From assembly GCA_037349105.1 (NCBI GenBank), contig JAYJMM010000119.1, positions 3,111,001-3,175,000 on the forward strand: 64,000 nucleotides of DNA, read 5' to 3'. Below are positions 45,401-56,157 of this stretch, one piece after another. A program made the position numbers and the translations under genes. Within the stretch, counting starts at the first letter, position 1, and the number at the start of each line of letters is the position of its first letter. The DNA comes from Limnomonas spitsbergensis. Its lineage: Eukaryota > Chlorophyta > Chlorophyceae > Chlamydomonadales. The notes beneath the pieces were generated by a model. It did no database searches. It was not told the DNA's origin and saw nothing but the letters and a program-made list of their open reading frames with translations.

Positions 45401-47897
45401 CTAAGAAGCCACTGCGGTCTTCTCGCGGGTGGTGCCGCGGCTGTCACCAACGATCACGCTTCGGATCCCATAAGACCGGATGAGGTTGTAGTATCTGCAG
45501 AGCAGGGCGGAGGAGGGGCAGGGTTTCAGATTAGGGTTAAGGGTTCAGGTGAGGAGGGGTATCCTGGACAGCGCAGCCATGCAGACTAAGCCATGTCTGG
45601 GGCACCCTACCTGGCCTTTAAAGGAACATGGATCATGCAATGCGCACAGAGTGTCATCGTCCCCCTGTCCTCTCTCCTCTCCTCGTCCCCCTGTCCTCTC
45701 CCCTTTCCTCGTTCCCTCTTCTCTCTCCTGACCGATACGTTTGCATCCCCCCGACCCATACTTATCCCCCCCGTTACAATGCCTCTCCTTTCCACACAAT
45801 TGCCCCCATACAGACATATTTCTCGACCTTCACTCACTTCTCCCTGTCCATACGGTACAGGTACTGCAGCAACTTCTTCCGTTGAGCAAGGATGTTCTGC
45901 AGCCCCCGCAGAGCCGAGTTGTCCTTCTTGTTGATCTTGAGGTGACCACCCAGCTGCAATACACAACAGGAGGAGCACAATATGAGGTCAGAGGAGGATC
46001 TACAAGCAATACACAACGTCAGCGCACGCTGTGCTACGGCCGAACGGGTGGCCTACTAGATACTCGCTTCAGGGCGTTCTCTTTATTTATTTACAAGCAA
46101 TGCACAGAGGCTGCGTTCGATCACGCAGCCTAGTCACTACTACAATTTTAGTTTGCGTTAGGGTGTGGGAAATGGTCCTCCCCAGAAAAAGACGAATTGA
46201 GATGAAATGAGAAGTGCGGTAGGGTGTGGGCTGAAGAGTCCTCCTTGGTAAAATCTGAAAAGATGAAATATGTCATGCCTGGGTAGCGGGCAACGTCCCA
46301 TAGTGGGTACCAGGCATTCTTTAGTGGCGCTTGGAATGAATGATGTTTACCAGAAGTAGGCGGGTTCTTGGTGCAAAGCTCGCCGCAGGCGCCGAAAATA
46401 TCCTACTTCTAATTGATTTTGCCTTTTTTCGTTACCGCGCGACTGAACCTCAGCTTCGCCGAATGAATTGTTTGGTTACCACTTTGGTTCCGACTCGTAA
46501 TCAATAACCAAACAATCCCTGGTGGGTACCTTTCAGACGAAAGTCTCGCACACCTCCCCTCCATTATGGGGCGGAGTCATCAGCCGTTTGGACCGAGCCG
46601 TCTAGTAGGGTCAAACGACCTGGCTCCCGCCAGCCTTGCCCGCCCGAGAACCCTTTTACCGCCCTCGTCATGCACATCCACAGTTCAAGCCACCCCTCCA
46701 CACTTCCGCATTAGCTCGCACAACACAGGCCGGCCATGGAGAGTGTGACTGCTTGCCCATCTCAGGACAGTGAAAGCCCACACTGATGTTGTACGGCTTG
46801 TGAACATGATATGCTGCAACAAACATGACTGACGCATTACAGGCTGCCAGGCTGGTAAACCAGACTACAAAGCCACTTATCGAAGCAAATATATTGCCGA
46901 TGCCATGCTGGGCGAGAGCATCCGTGTTCACAGTGTTCAGGCTCCACACACTTGCTTCATACTAGTCCCCCACACCCAGGCCCTACCTGTAACACCCTGG
47001 CACAACAGGCGGTCATCAGGCCCCACCCTTGCTTCATACTAGTCCCCCACACCCAGGCCCTACCTGCAACACCCTGGCACAACAGGCGGTCATCAGGCCT
47101 CACTCTTGCTTCATACTACACCCCCACACCCAGGCCCTACCTGTAACACCCTGGCACAACAGGCGGTCATCAGGCCCCACTCTTGCTTCATACTAGACCC
47201 CCATACCCAGGCCCTACCTGCTCCACCCTGGCACAGAGGCGCGCCACCTGATACTCTGGTGATCCAGTGTCGTTCTCGCTCCTTGCAAACTCGGGCAACT
47301 TGGACAGGTTGATGTTCTCCATGTTCTTGTAGGAGTGACTGCGGCAGGGTTCAGGGTGGCAGGGCTGGGTGAGGAGCGCCCACTAATCTATAATTGGTAT
47401 ACTGCTGCATGGGAGGCTCCTTTTATTACATCTTCTAAGTTGTCGTGGCTGGTGTGAGGGGCTAGACAAGGATGGGAAGCACTGGTCATGTGGGGAGCAG
47501 CAGACTCGCCCATGACACCTGCTGAATCCAGGCTATCAAACTGTGTTCGGAGTGATGTGTCCCTGATGGGCGTGACACAGGCTGCTCCCGGGAGCTTGAC
47601 GCGACGAACAGCGCCTGCATTGATATGCTGATGCCCTCCGTCAAGAGAACAGGAGTCCATAGAAGAGGCATCTCAAAACGGTGTCTGAGGTCGAACTTCT
47701 ATACTGCTCCCCGTATTGTCTATTAAGCATCGGCTCCGAGGGTAGGGAGGTATTTCTGTGTGATGAACATGGCAGGTCCTATGTTCAACTTACGTGACGA
47801 CCTGGGGAGCACGCACGGGAGCAACTCGGACCCTAGAGGGGGCACCCACACCAAAGGGCGCGATGGTCCTCTTATTGGCCAGCATATTGAACGCCAT
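45401..47897 (-). CDS. PRPS15: Plastid ribosomal protein uS15 (4 exons)
   Basis: Small-subunit ribosomal protein that binds the central domain of 16S rRNA. Minus-strand exons: 47897-47794, 47338-47218, 45953-45838, 45494-45401; they join in phase to 144 residues. Residues 1-35 ([18 protein letters not shown]...) are Arg/Ala/Val-rich with almost no acidic residues, like a chloroplast transit peptide. The core reads [16 protein letters not shown], then [20 protein letters not shown], then [20 protein letters not shown], then YGIR, matching the uS15 family. The extension after YGIR is 20 residues and Arg-rich. A mitochondrial protein is the alternative. The start codon lies 168 bp from that of plastid uL13 on the other strand. 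Intron 2 is 1,264 bp and carries a 77-bp repeat next to its donor. Confidence 0.9.
46951..47217. repeat. 77-bp repeat copying the uS15 exon 2 donor
   Basis: Three units (from about 46955, 47030 and 47107) of TTGCTTCATACTAG, then CCCAGGCCCTACCTG, then ACACCCTGGCACAACAGGCG are followed by the true exon end at 47184-47250. On the minus strand each unit holds CAG then GTAGGGCCTGGGT, a copy of the real GAGCAG-GTAGGGCCTGGGT junction, plus about 30 nt of decayed exon sequence upstream. As 77 is not a multiple of three, use of a copied donor would shift the frame. Confidence 0.9.
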
Positions 47898-48065
47898 GTC
47901 GCCTAAATAATACTGAAGAGTGGAGCTCTACCAAAGCGTACGTGGGCAATTAGGAAGCCGCCCAAGAGCCTAAAACCTCCACCCTACCCTATCCCTTCCT
48001 TCCTCCCAAGCCTCTCACGACCAGCTATCCTACTGCCATCAGACATCTCCTCCCTTCTTTTTAAA
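47898..48065. promoter_or_regulatory. Shared divergent promoter region, uS15/uL13
   Basis: 168 bp separate the two start codons, which point away from each other. The plus strand is pyrimidine-rich with CCTACCCTATCCCTTCCTTC near 47985-48005 and ends TTCTTTTTAAA just before the uL13 ATG. No canonical TATA box is evident. A single short region must serve both plastid ribosomal protein genes. Confidence 0.7.
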
Positions 48066-51000
48066 ATGGCTATGCTCCAAAAGGGACAGCTGCATGTGCA
48101 GTCCTCCTTTGCTGCCGACTCTCGGCGGTCTGCTGTGGCAGCAACCAACGTACGTATCACGTCTCTTTCAGCTCAAGACAACAAATCCTCCGTCGCAATT
48201 ACAGATGCTTGAGATGATTGTCTCATTACGGCTGCTGGTACGGGCGCAACTGATGCATCCCACAACTGTTCCCCAATCGTAGCGTGGAGTATCGACTTTG
48301 AGGCTGTCCACACGAGTTGTCAGCGCTGCCCCTGCTCCTCGTGCTTCTAACTTCATCTGCCAAGGTCGGTCTCCCTTCTGCCACATTCATCCCCGGGGCC
48401 CGCTGCATGCCGTCGCTGCCAAGCAAGCTTTCCAGCTTTTATGCTGGGGCTGCTATCATCGTACGAGGCTTTTGATCGTCATGGGCACCGCAGTTATTAG
48501 CAAAACTGATGCACCATAAATGCGGGGATGGACATGAGGGGGAGGACCGGAAAGGATGGAAGTCCATTAAGACAAGGGGTAGGAGGAGGAAGTGCAGGGC
48601 TATACAACTATAATCGCCAGCTCAAGACGTTAACACAAGTGCATCTGCCCGCAGCTGCCATGGTGGAGGCGTACAAGGGCGACCTCCTGAACAAGTCATA
48701 CTACCCCACCTCTGCTGATGCCTCGAACTCCACGAAGCGGTGGTATGTCATCGATGCGGAGGGTCAGACCCTTGGCCGTCTGGCTTGCCTGGCCGCTACC
48801 TACATCAGGTATGAACAGTGTGGTAGCTGATGGGGAAGGCTCGGAGGGGGGCAGTTGCATGGGCTAGTCACCAATGAAGGGGCTCTGCATGGTTTTTAGG
48901 GAAAGGAAGAGGGAAGGGAGAGTCTCAGCATGGAGGCCGAGGGCAGGGCCCCTGCCTCCCCTAGAAGTGGTGTAAGTGATCGAGGGACCTAGCAACGTGT
49001 ATTGGGCCATCCATGCAGGCCGCCCACAAGTAACAGCATGAACATAGCTCCATTCGACGTCCCAGGTCTGAGCGGGAAAGGGAGCAGCAGGGCCATGCAT
49101 GGTTGCGCCTGGCCATCAGCGATTTGCAGCTTTGTTACAGATTTGGTGCAAACAGGCAGTGGAAAGGGGGACATCTGAGGGAAGAGCAAGGCTGCCAGTC
49201 GAACCAAGTGAAGGAGCTTTTTGCAACAAATGGAAGGCTGCATCCTGGACATTGTGTGTTGCTCGCACTCAGATGTCTAGGTCACTGTTCTGCTTAAGAA
49301 ACAGTGCTGCTGGATGAAAAAACGCTTGGAGATGAAGAACTTACAAAACAGGTGCCCTTGACTCTAAAGCAGTGCTGCACGCTGACATATTGCTCACAAA
49401 AATTGAAAGGATGAAACATGAAACCCCGATGGTTAATAACATGCTTTGTGGAAGCAAAGCGGAGGAAGCAGAGTATGGAAACATACCCATTGCCAGCTAC
49501 TGAACAAAGGGGGTGGACAAGGATAAAGGGCATTTTTTGTGCCTTGCAGCTGGAGGTGCTGAGATAGTGCGAGCAGGTGGGAGCAGGATAGTTAAGGCTG
49601 ATGGGGGAAAGGGGCGGTCAATGTGCAGGGTGTACATGTTCACATGGAACAGCAATTTGTAAGGCAGGAAAGCATGTGTGAGGGGTAGGTAGGGTGTGGG
49701 ACTTCATGAAGTGTGTCTTCAGATTGCCACATAGGAATACAATTCTAACCGTGCAATTTGGGGGCAAAGCGAGAAACTAGGGTTTGTTGATTATTCCAGA
49801 AGTATGTGTCCTGTAGGATAGGCCTAGGCCATAGGACTCTGAAGTGCCAGAGAGACAGACCCCTGGCCCTGCAGGGCCTGAATGGGACTGGATTGATGGG
49901 ATGGGATGGGATTGATGGTTTGGTTAAAAAAAGCACAAGCTGCCCCACTGCTCCACATGTTGGCCCGGATTGCACGTAGCCCAAGGCCCTGAACCCTTGG
50001 CCCTGGCTCTGCTCGCAGAGGCAAGCACCTGCCCACGTACACGCCCTCCATGGACATGGGCGCGTTCGTGGTGGTAATCAACGCGGAGAAGGTGCAAGTG
50101 TCCGGTAAGAAGTTTGAAGACAAGATGTACTTCAACCAATACTACAACGGACGCCCTGGATCCGCAAAGATGGAGTCCTTCAAGGACCTGCAGAAGGTGA
50201 GGCACCGAGGCAGCAGGGGGGAGGGGCTTGTTTAGTTCAGGGCCATGTCAGGGTGCATGAGGGGAATACGTGTTACGGCAGGGCAAGGGACCAAGTTCGG
50301 GGGTCTTCTATGAGGGCTGGGCCATGGAACTGATGGAAGGGGATGCGCTGGTTGAGCGTTTGTACATAGTATCTCGGTACCAGCCGGAAGTTTTCTTGCG
50401 GCTGTGCGGTTGAGAATAAGGGCAACGTCTTTTCGAGGAATTGAATCCATCTCAGCCCTGACCTGTGGGGTGCGCTCACCCTTGTGTGTGTTGGGCTTGA
50501 GGCTTTGCCCCTTAAGGCCGGCACATCCCTCGCATGGTATGAATACGAGTCATATGGTAGAGGCTGCGGCTGCAGCCGCAAGGTATGCTGCCCACTTTCC
50601 GGCCACGTCCCGAAGGGGAGGGGGGGACGTTTTTTTTTTTCTTCATTGGGACTTACACTGTCATCCCCTGCCCTCCACCTCAGCGAATCCCGGAGCGCAT
50701 CATTGAGCGCGCGGTCAAGGGCATGCTGCCCAAGGGCTCCCTCGGCCGCAACATCCGCCTGCACCTCAAGGTATATAAGACTCTGGGGGCATATATGTGG
50801 GGGTCGTGATTCTGGTGACAGGTGATGACAGAGCCTTCACTGATGTTATGAAGCCAGTAGCCATATCCCCACGGGCAGGGGGCAGCGCAGCGCCTCATCC
50901 AATTTGCACCCATGATCAATCCCGACTGAATGCACTGCTTTTGCACAAAACAAGTGTTTTGCTTAACCAGTGCCGTCAGCGGAGAGTGATCATTAGTATG

Positions 51001-51918
51001 TGCAAGCCACCAAATGCCGCATACCTTGCGACTGGAGGGGATGTGCCCTGCCATCCCTGGCCTCCTTGCCCCTGACCCGTTTCAACCCCACCAGGCTGCC
51101 TTAACACCTCACAGTTCACACTTCACTAATGTGCCTGTCCTCGTACTCCCGTACTGTACTTCCCTGCACACGTCAATACTATGCCTGTCCCCACACTTCC
51201 TTACTGTGCATATCCCCACACTTCCATCCTATGCCTGCCTCCACACTCCACACTTAATGTCTATGCCCTGCATTTGTTTGCTTCATGCTATGTTTACCCT
51301 GGCGCTGCACATGCTGACGTGTTAATTGCCCCTGCTGTGAACCCACTGCCCTACTGCCAGTGTTACCCTGGCACTGCCCACACCCATGAGGCGCAGCAGC
51401 CCACAGACATCACCTCTGAGATCTCGGTGAGTTCAGCGTCTGGGTAGGACAGAAGCAGCCTAAATATCAGAGCCCTGCGCAATAGCAAACTAGGTCAACT
51501 AAACAGAGTAGGTGACTATCAACGTTACACCTGTGGGCCCCGCCATGGCATCTACAGGCAGGGTATAAGATTTAAACTTGGGAATAAGTTCTCTATGTGT
51601 GAAGCTGTCAGCGTCCAGTTGCTTGGTTGAAATAGTGGGCCTGCCGTGGCAACCCCTCACGGAGGTTTGAAGCTTGAAAGGTCTGCCAGTAACAGCCTCT
51701 CCTCACCCAGCTTGAATCGTATTCTGAGACAGTGCTCTGTACCCTGCTTTCTACCATATTGACTGAGCTGCATAGCTGAGTAAACCCTGAACCCTACATG
51801 ATCTTGCTGCGTGGAAGTAAAACGTTTGTCCTTCCCTTTTACTATTTTGATGCAGAGCAAGCCCAAGGAAGGCCCTGGTGCCAAGTTGAGGGAAGCCCTC
51901 CTAGCCAAGAGGGTTTAA
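48066..51918 (+). CDS. PRPL13: Plastid ribosomal protein uL13 (6 exons)
   Basis: Large-subunit ribosomal protein needed early in 50S assembly. Exons: 48066-48153, 48655-48808, 50019-50196, 50684-50770, 51361-51426, 51856-51918; they join in phase to 211 residues. The first about 32 residues ([20 protein letters not shown]...) look like a transit peptide. The core reads [17 protein letters not shown], then [20 protein letters not shown], then [10 protein letters not shown], then [20 protein letters not shown], then HEAQQPTDI, all diagnostic for bacterial/plastid-type L13 and unlike cytosolic L13a. The C-terminal extension is Lys/Ala-rich. The exon 1 donor GTATCA is chosen over the nearer GTACGT because only it keeps the frame. 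Intron 4 carries a copy of the exon 5 acceptor. Confidence 0.95.
51288..51360 (+). repeat. 69-bp copy of the uL13 exon 5 acceptor
   Basis: TGTTTACCCTGGCGCTGCAC at about 51290 duplicates TGTTACCCTGGCACTGCCCA at 51361, with the flanks partly matching. The repeat frame (VYPGAAHA) is in phase with the true exon (CYPGTAHT) 23 codons later and no stop intervenes. Use of the upstream copy, if it has a usable AG, would give an in-frame insertion. Confidence 0.75.
51515..51545 (+). mobile_element. Solo LINE tail motif in uL13 intron 5
   Basis: CAACGTTACACCTGTGGGCC matches the conserved LINE 3' end. Nothing else of the LINE is visible, so this is a very short insertion or a remnant. Confidence 0.5.
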
Positions 51919-53184
51919 GGTCCAAGTGTATGCTGTCTGCTTGATCCAATCCCATTTCTGCCGTCACAGTCGAAGAGAGGAAATCAGATTATGAAACCTG
52001 GGGGGTAACCCAGGTTAAGAGCCCTGCGCCGTGACAGTAAATCAAGGGTTCAGAGTTAGGGTTTCATGAAAGACGAGGTGTCGCACTGTCGCTGCATACA
52101 GGTGAAACTTCCTGAAATTTTCTCTAAATGGCTTTTTGGTGACCCACTAACTACGGTGGAGCTGTGATGATGCAGTGTGGAGCGTGGCAATGATGCTGGC
52201 CTACACCTAGAACGCAATATTACATGGATATCCTAGGATCCTCGAGTGCCCCGCCCCTCCCCCCGCTTTTCAACGATTCGGCACTGTTTGCCAAAGGATG
52301 TCTGCTCGTAGTCCCTAGGGCCGGCCATGCCGAAGACGGCCATGTGTCTCTGTCGATCAGCAACATCGCGACTGCCTTCGGATTCGTCAGTAACATTGGT
52401 CAGCTCCCAGCCTGCCAGGTGAATCAAGTAAAAACTCCAAGAACTGACACTTGAATCAAGACGGACTTCCGTCCAAAGCGTGCTGTCCCTTCCATTTGAC
52501 CAGTTAACGAATTAATCTGAGGTAAATTACCAGCTAACCTCGTCTTCCCACATCACAAGTCTGATGTCAAGAGAGCTTGCTGTTTGCACAGTCATATCGG
52601 AGGCTGTTGGCCAGGCTCCAGGTTCTCGCCGTGTGTTCTCTCCCTTTCTCTTGGCTTTGGCCTTGACAGCCACCATCGCGTGCATGGGATGCATGCATCG
52701 GCAAACATCGAATCTCCAGTTGGGACCGGTGGTTGGTACCCAGGAAATGCAGGTTCGGAACTTAAAATAAAGCACAGCCATTTAAAACCTGCAGTCGTTG
52801 AAAACCGGCAGCCGTTTAGGACCTGCCGATATTTAAAACCTGCAGCTTTTCAAAGGAATTGAAACTGCAGGCGGCGGGGGGAGGCAATAGTAGCTGGAAA
52901 CACCCTAGGATCCCAAGGTGTAGAGCTTGTTGAGAGCATTCCAAACCTGATATTAAAATCGTTTTGGCGCAAGGGTGGATGTAGAAAGGGGGGTCACAAA
53001 AGGCGTTTTAAAAAGTCACTCAACATAATATCTTACTTTATACACCAGATCGAGACGAGATCTTCACCGTTGTATTCCTCGCGACAAATGCTGTCGACTT
53101 GCATCATACAATATAGCATGTAGTTCAACCAGATCCCCTAAGATTTCGCTAAGCTAATACTTAAAAGATTAATATTAGCTATTT
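51919..53184. other. Unassigned region; one weak ORF
   Basis: A plus-strand frame at 52224-52419 (MDILGSSSAPPLPPLFND...) ends at a possible donor after LPACQ (CAG then GTGAAT). It reads as plausible protein, with FAKGCLLVVPRAGHAEDGH, but belongs to no family I recognise. Short words AACCTGCAG and AAACCKGCAGYCG repeat at 52785-52870 and again at 55145-55195. Confidence 0.3.
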
Positions 53185-53234
53185 TATGCTTTGTACTTGC
53201 ATTATCAAAATAGCCAACGCATGTACAAAGCATA
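53185..53234. repeat. Perfect 12-bp inverted repeat
   Basis: TATGCTTTGTAC and GTACAAAGCATA are separated by 26 bp in an AT-rich stretch; the word TATGCTTT recurs near 53258. It may be a hairpin or the ends of a tiny element. Confidence 0.6.
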
Positions 53235-53576
53235 CAAAAACATTTTGTATTAATATATGCTTTAAAAAAATGCAAGCATTTAAAAAGGGTGGGGATCTTT
53301 GCCACCTTCCCCGGGTTTCTTTTGGTGTCTTTACTTTTCTCGAACCCTTTTTCAGGGTTGTTTTCTTTCGGGTGCGAACAACCATCGGCGTGTCAGTGCA
53401 ATAACGCACGGTATGCAAAAACTTTTTCTGCCACCGGCAGGTATCGAACTCGCGAAATTTTTAGTGCACTACTTTTTTCCTTTTGAAGCAGCATGCAGCT
53501 GTATCCCATCTCTGAAAAACGACCACGCAGATCGCCTCACCTCAAGTGAACTGAGCACCAGTCACTGATATTTCGG

Positions 53577-53850
53577 CCCTTATCAGGCTTTCTCCAGCCT
53601 TAACAGCTGGATTACCACCACCAAATCCATAAACACTAAACATGCAGCCAATCCAAAGGCTTCAAGTCAGCTTATTGATGGTTTATCAAGACAGTCGACT
53701 GAGTAGAGACCCATCTGAATTTCGCCACCAGCGACATCCCACCCAGAGATTATCGGCCACAGTCAGCCTCTACCTCAACACCAACTGCAGCTACCATTCA
53801 CCTTTGGACGGTTCGACTCATCAGGAACTCCTGTCAACAGCAGAGAATAG
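53577..53850 (+). mobile_element. Decayed third copy of the retroelement leader
   Basis: TATCAGGCTTTCTCCAGCCT, then AACAGCTGGATTACCACCA, then CAAGTCAG, then CGCCACCAGCGAC, then TCGGCCACAGTC, then CTGTCAACAG follows the order of words in the leader at 15960-16210 (ATATCTCCAGCCTTACAGCT, then GGATATTACCACCAACC, and so on). Divergence is high. No gag sequence follows, so this is an old solo fragment. Confidence 0.6.
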
Positions 53851-53984
53851 TAAGATGGGCGGCCCAGGGGGTGTACATCTTAATTTATTGACTGAATCCC
53901 AGGCTCACAGTTGGGAATTCGAGTCTGTACAGCAGTGAAGAGAAATAAATCACATTCCTTTAGTCACAGCACTTTTATAAGTTA

Positions 53985-54115
53985 AAAACCGTGCAAACCC
54001 GCTGGGCCCTGCTGAACGCTCGGCCACGAGGGGCTGATATGGAATGACCAAGCTCAATTCCAGCTACCATGCAGAGCTTGGGCCATGGTGCAGCCATGCC
54101 ATCCTCCTTTTATAA
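53985..54115 (-). mobile_element. SINE copy, reversed
   Basis: Reads AACCGTGCAAACCCGCTGGG, then CCTGCTGAACGCTCGGCCAC, then CAATTCCAGCTACCATGCAG, then TGGTGCAGCCATGCCATCCT, the reverse complement of the SINE body and tail. It lacks the head. Confidence 0.7.
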
Positions 54116-54174
54116 GTGAAAAGGTGTTTGTGATACTTGCGCAGCAATTCACTCGGTGCAGCCCTTAGCCGCAA

Positions 54175-54290
54175 CACAAACCGTATCCCCAGCCCCCGAG
54201 AGACTAGCCCACGACAAGTTCGACCACATCTTCCACAAAAGCTAGGGCTTCCCACCCTTGTCTGTCCCGGTAGTTGTCACTAGTTGCTAT
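54175..54290 (-). mobile_element. LINE second-subfamily fragment
   Basis: CCAGCCCCCGAGAGACTAGC, then CCACAAAAGCTAGGGCTTCC matches 44005-44075. Only this short part is present, directly after the SINE copy. Confidence 0.55.
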
Positions 54291-54515
54291 GATCTAAGCA
54301 ATGGCGGCATTCTGTGAGTTTATTTTAGGTATTCAAATTAATAGACTCTTCCGGGACGCAAAGTCCGGGACTCCAGGTACTCCTACATGTCCGTAGCAGC
54401 AACTGATTGGCACGACCTGTCTACCTGCGCGATCCATTCGTAGTGTTAGTATGCAACAGTGTGTCAGCCCTGACAGTGCTCAGAGCAGACATGCTCCAGG
54501 TCCCTACAGCATAAG

Positions 54516-54562
54516 TCAATGACGTTACACCTCCGGGCCCGCTTAAAGCTCGGCCGCATAAG
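54516..54562 (+). mobile_element. Solo LINE tail motif, best-preserved
   Basis: CAATGACGTTACACCTCCGG, then GCCCGCTTAAAGCTCGGCCG is close to the consensus of the LINE 3' end. It immediately precedes an exon-like open frame. Confidence 0.6.
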
Positions 54563-54703
54563 TTAGGGGGCCTGTACAGCGTGGGCGAATGGACGCCAGA
54601 GCAGCTCATGATGAAGGCAGCTGGAGTGGCAGGGGTGCTCATGCACTTGAAGTACTCCGGAGGGGGTGACTGGGTGAGGCTGATGGATGAGTCGCGTCCT
54701 TAG
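54563..54703 (+). CDS. Possible exon, unknown protein
   Basis: The frame reads LYSVGEWTPEQLMMKAAG, then LMHLKYSGGGDW, and ends with a TAG at 54701. Alternatively it is spliced at a good donor, TGG then GTGAGG, at about 54673. The composition is protein-like and unlike the surrounding repeats. No family assigned and no partner exons found. Confidence 0.3.
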   Translation, partial: LGGLYSVGEWTPEQLMMKAAGVAGVLMHLKYSGGGDWVRLMDESRP

Positions 54704-55524
54704 CGTGGGGTGGGGAAAGTCGGTGTGCTGCTCAAGGTGCCAACCCGTAGGGTCATTCCCTTTGCGATGTCACTCATGCCAGCCTCCCCTTCTCTGGGTG
54801 TCATTGCGATATTCGAGGTGTCGGATACCCTTGACGGCCTTTCCCCACCCTGGTCAGGAGACAGATGCGACGAGGTATGCCATTTGACATTTGTGGACCA
54901 GCTAGATTGTGATACGCCATTACAAGCGCTCGGCTGAGCTGATTGGAATTGACCCCTCTCCCCCTCCAAATTACTTGTTGTTGCTGAGAAATTTAGTTTT
55001 GACTAGGTTCCAGAGACGGAGGGAGAAGGAATGGGGGGGGGATGAGCAAGGTTCGTTAAATATATTTTGAATGATGGGGGGGGGTCAGTCTTTTTTGCCC
55101 CCCCCCCCCTCGCCTGCAGCCACTTAACATTAGCAGGTGTGTAACATCTACAGCCATTTCAAACTTGCAGCTATTCAGAACCTGCAGCTGTCCACTCATT
55201 GCGGTACCTCGTTGCCTCAACCGCATCTGGAAGCGTCTGGCGGAGGGGATCCCGCCACCAAGCACATGTCTAGAGCTGCCTACCGCGTCTGGTTTCAGCC
55301 TACAACTGGCGCGTATTCCTGGATCTGCACCAGTAACCGGCTGTGTGCTCATGTGCGCTCAAACATACAGCCGCAGCGCGGTGTGTTAGTATGGCTGACA
55401 CCAAAGGATGGCATATGGTCAACAACGTGAGACATACTGTGGCCTTCAGACCTGGGCAAGGAGAGATGGCGAGCTCGTGGGGGTTGCGCTACATTTGTTC
55501 AATAGCCTAGCGTCACGGGCAAGC
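54704..55524. other. No gene recognised
   Basis: Contains a C-run of 12 or more near 55100, the AACCTGCAGC words near 55145-55195, and a LINE-like stretch at 55205-55370 (CCGCATCTGGAAGCGTCTGG, then ACCGCGTCTGGTTTCAGCC). The latter resembles the DNA near 39440 (GCGCGGTAGG, TGGAACCAGGC) in reverse. Confidence 0.4.
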
Positions 55525-55690
55525 TAAGGATGAGGGGTTGGGCAGGTCCTCAGGAGGGTGCCACAGACTGTCACCAGTGTAACCGGGGCATGTACGGGTG
55601 GGAGACCCTAATTTTTGTGGAGGGTTTGGTGCACATTGTTAAGGGCTCGTTTCTTAAGGGGATGGTGAACCTGAACGATTTCCTATGGGA
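55525..55690 (+). mobile_element. LINE C-terminal fragment
   Basis: The frame MRGWAGPQEGATDCHQC, then GWETLIFVEGLVHIVKGSF parallels RGWAGPPGAATNFHQLYQ and GWDALAFVDCAV of the copy at 38685-39830. It marks a separate, diverged insertion on the plus strand. Confidence 0.65.
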
Positions 55691-56157
55691 CGGCGGAGTC
55701 TGTTCCTTTTAGGTTAATGTGAAATTCGGTACCGGTATGGGGGCAACTGGTGCGTCAAAGACTTTGTGCTACAACTGCATGGGCAGGGTACACAGCATGT
55801 AGAAGACTTGCCAAATTACATTCAGCATGAAAAAGTGCCAGGCATACGTGGCAACTTGTTTTTTATGTTTATAACAGTGTTCCTGATGAGATTGTAGTAT
55901 TTTCATTGAAACAACTGGTGGGAAATTTATGAAGATTCTATGGGTGAACGTGTACTTGAAGCTGTTCATAGACGCAGATTCAAAATCAGTACTCCTGTTG
56001 TTACAAGAGTAGGATCCACTCATGGCACACACATCTTGAACAACACTCGCTCATTGTTTCCCTCAAATGATTTCCAAGCTGCAGCACTTGCTACTCGAAA
56101 ATGACACGTAAAAGTATGTTGAGAAAATGTGAGAAGGGAAAGGAAATCAGCACATCT
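55691..56157. other. No gene recognised
   Basis: AT-rich stretch between a LINE fragment and the LHC 3' end. Part of it (56060-56157) may be the LHC 3' flank. Confidence 0.5.

Noticed and set aside
46668..46949. 93-residue minus frame inside uS15 intron 2
   Set aside because: No family resemblance, and its inclusion would not join uS15 exons 2 and 3, which already match in phase.
48150..48153. Donor GTACGT for uL13 exon 1
   Set aside because: It looks stronger than GTATCA four bases later but gives the wrong phase for exon 2; only the second keeps the uL13 frame.
53430..53470. tRNA-like T-arm sequence (reverse of CAGGTATCGAACTCGCGAA)
   Set aside because: No acceptor stem, anticodon arm or A box at the right distance; at most a SINE remnant.
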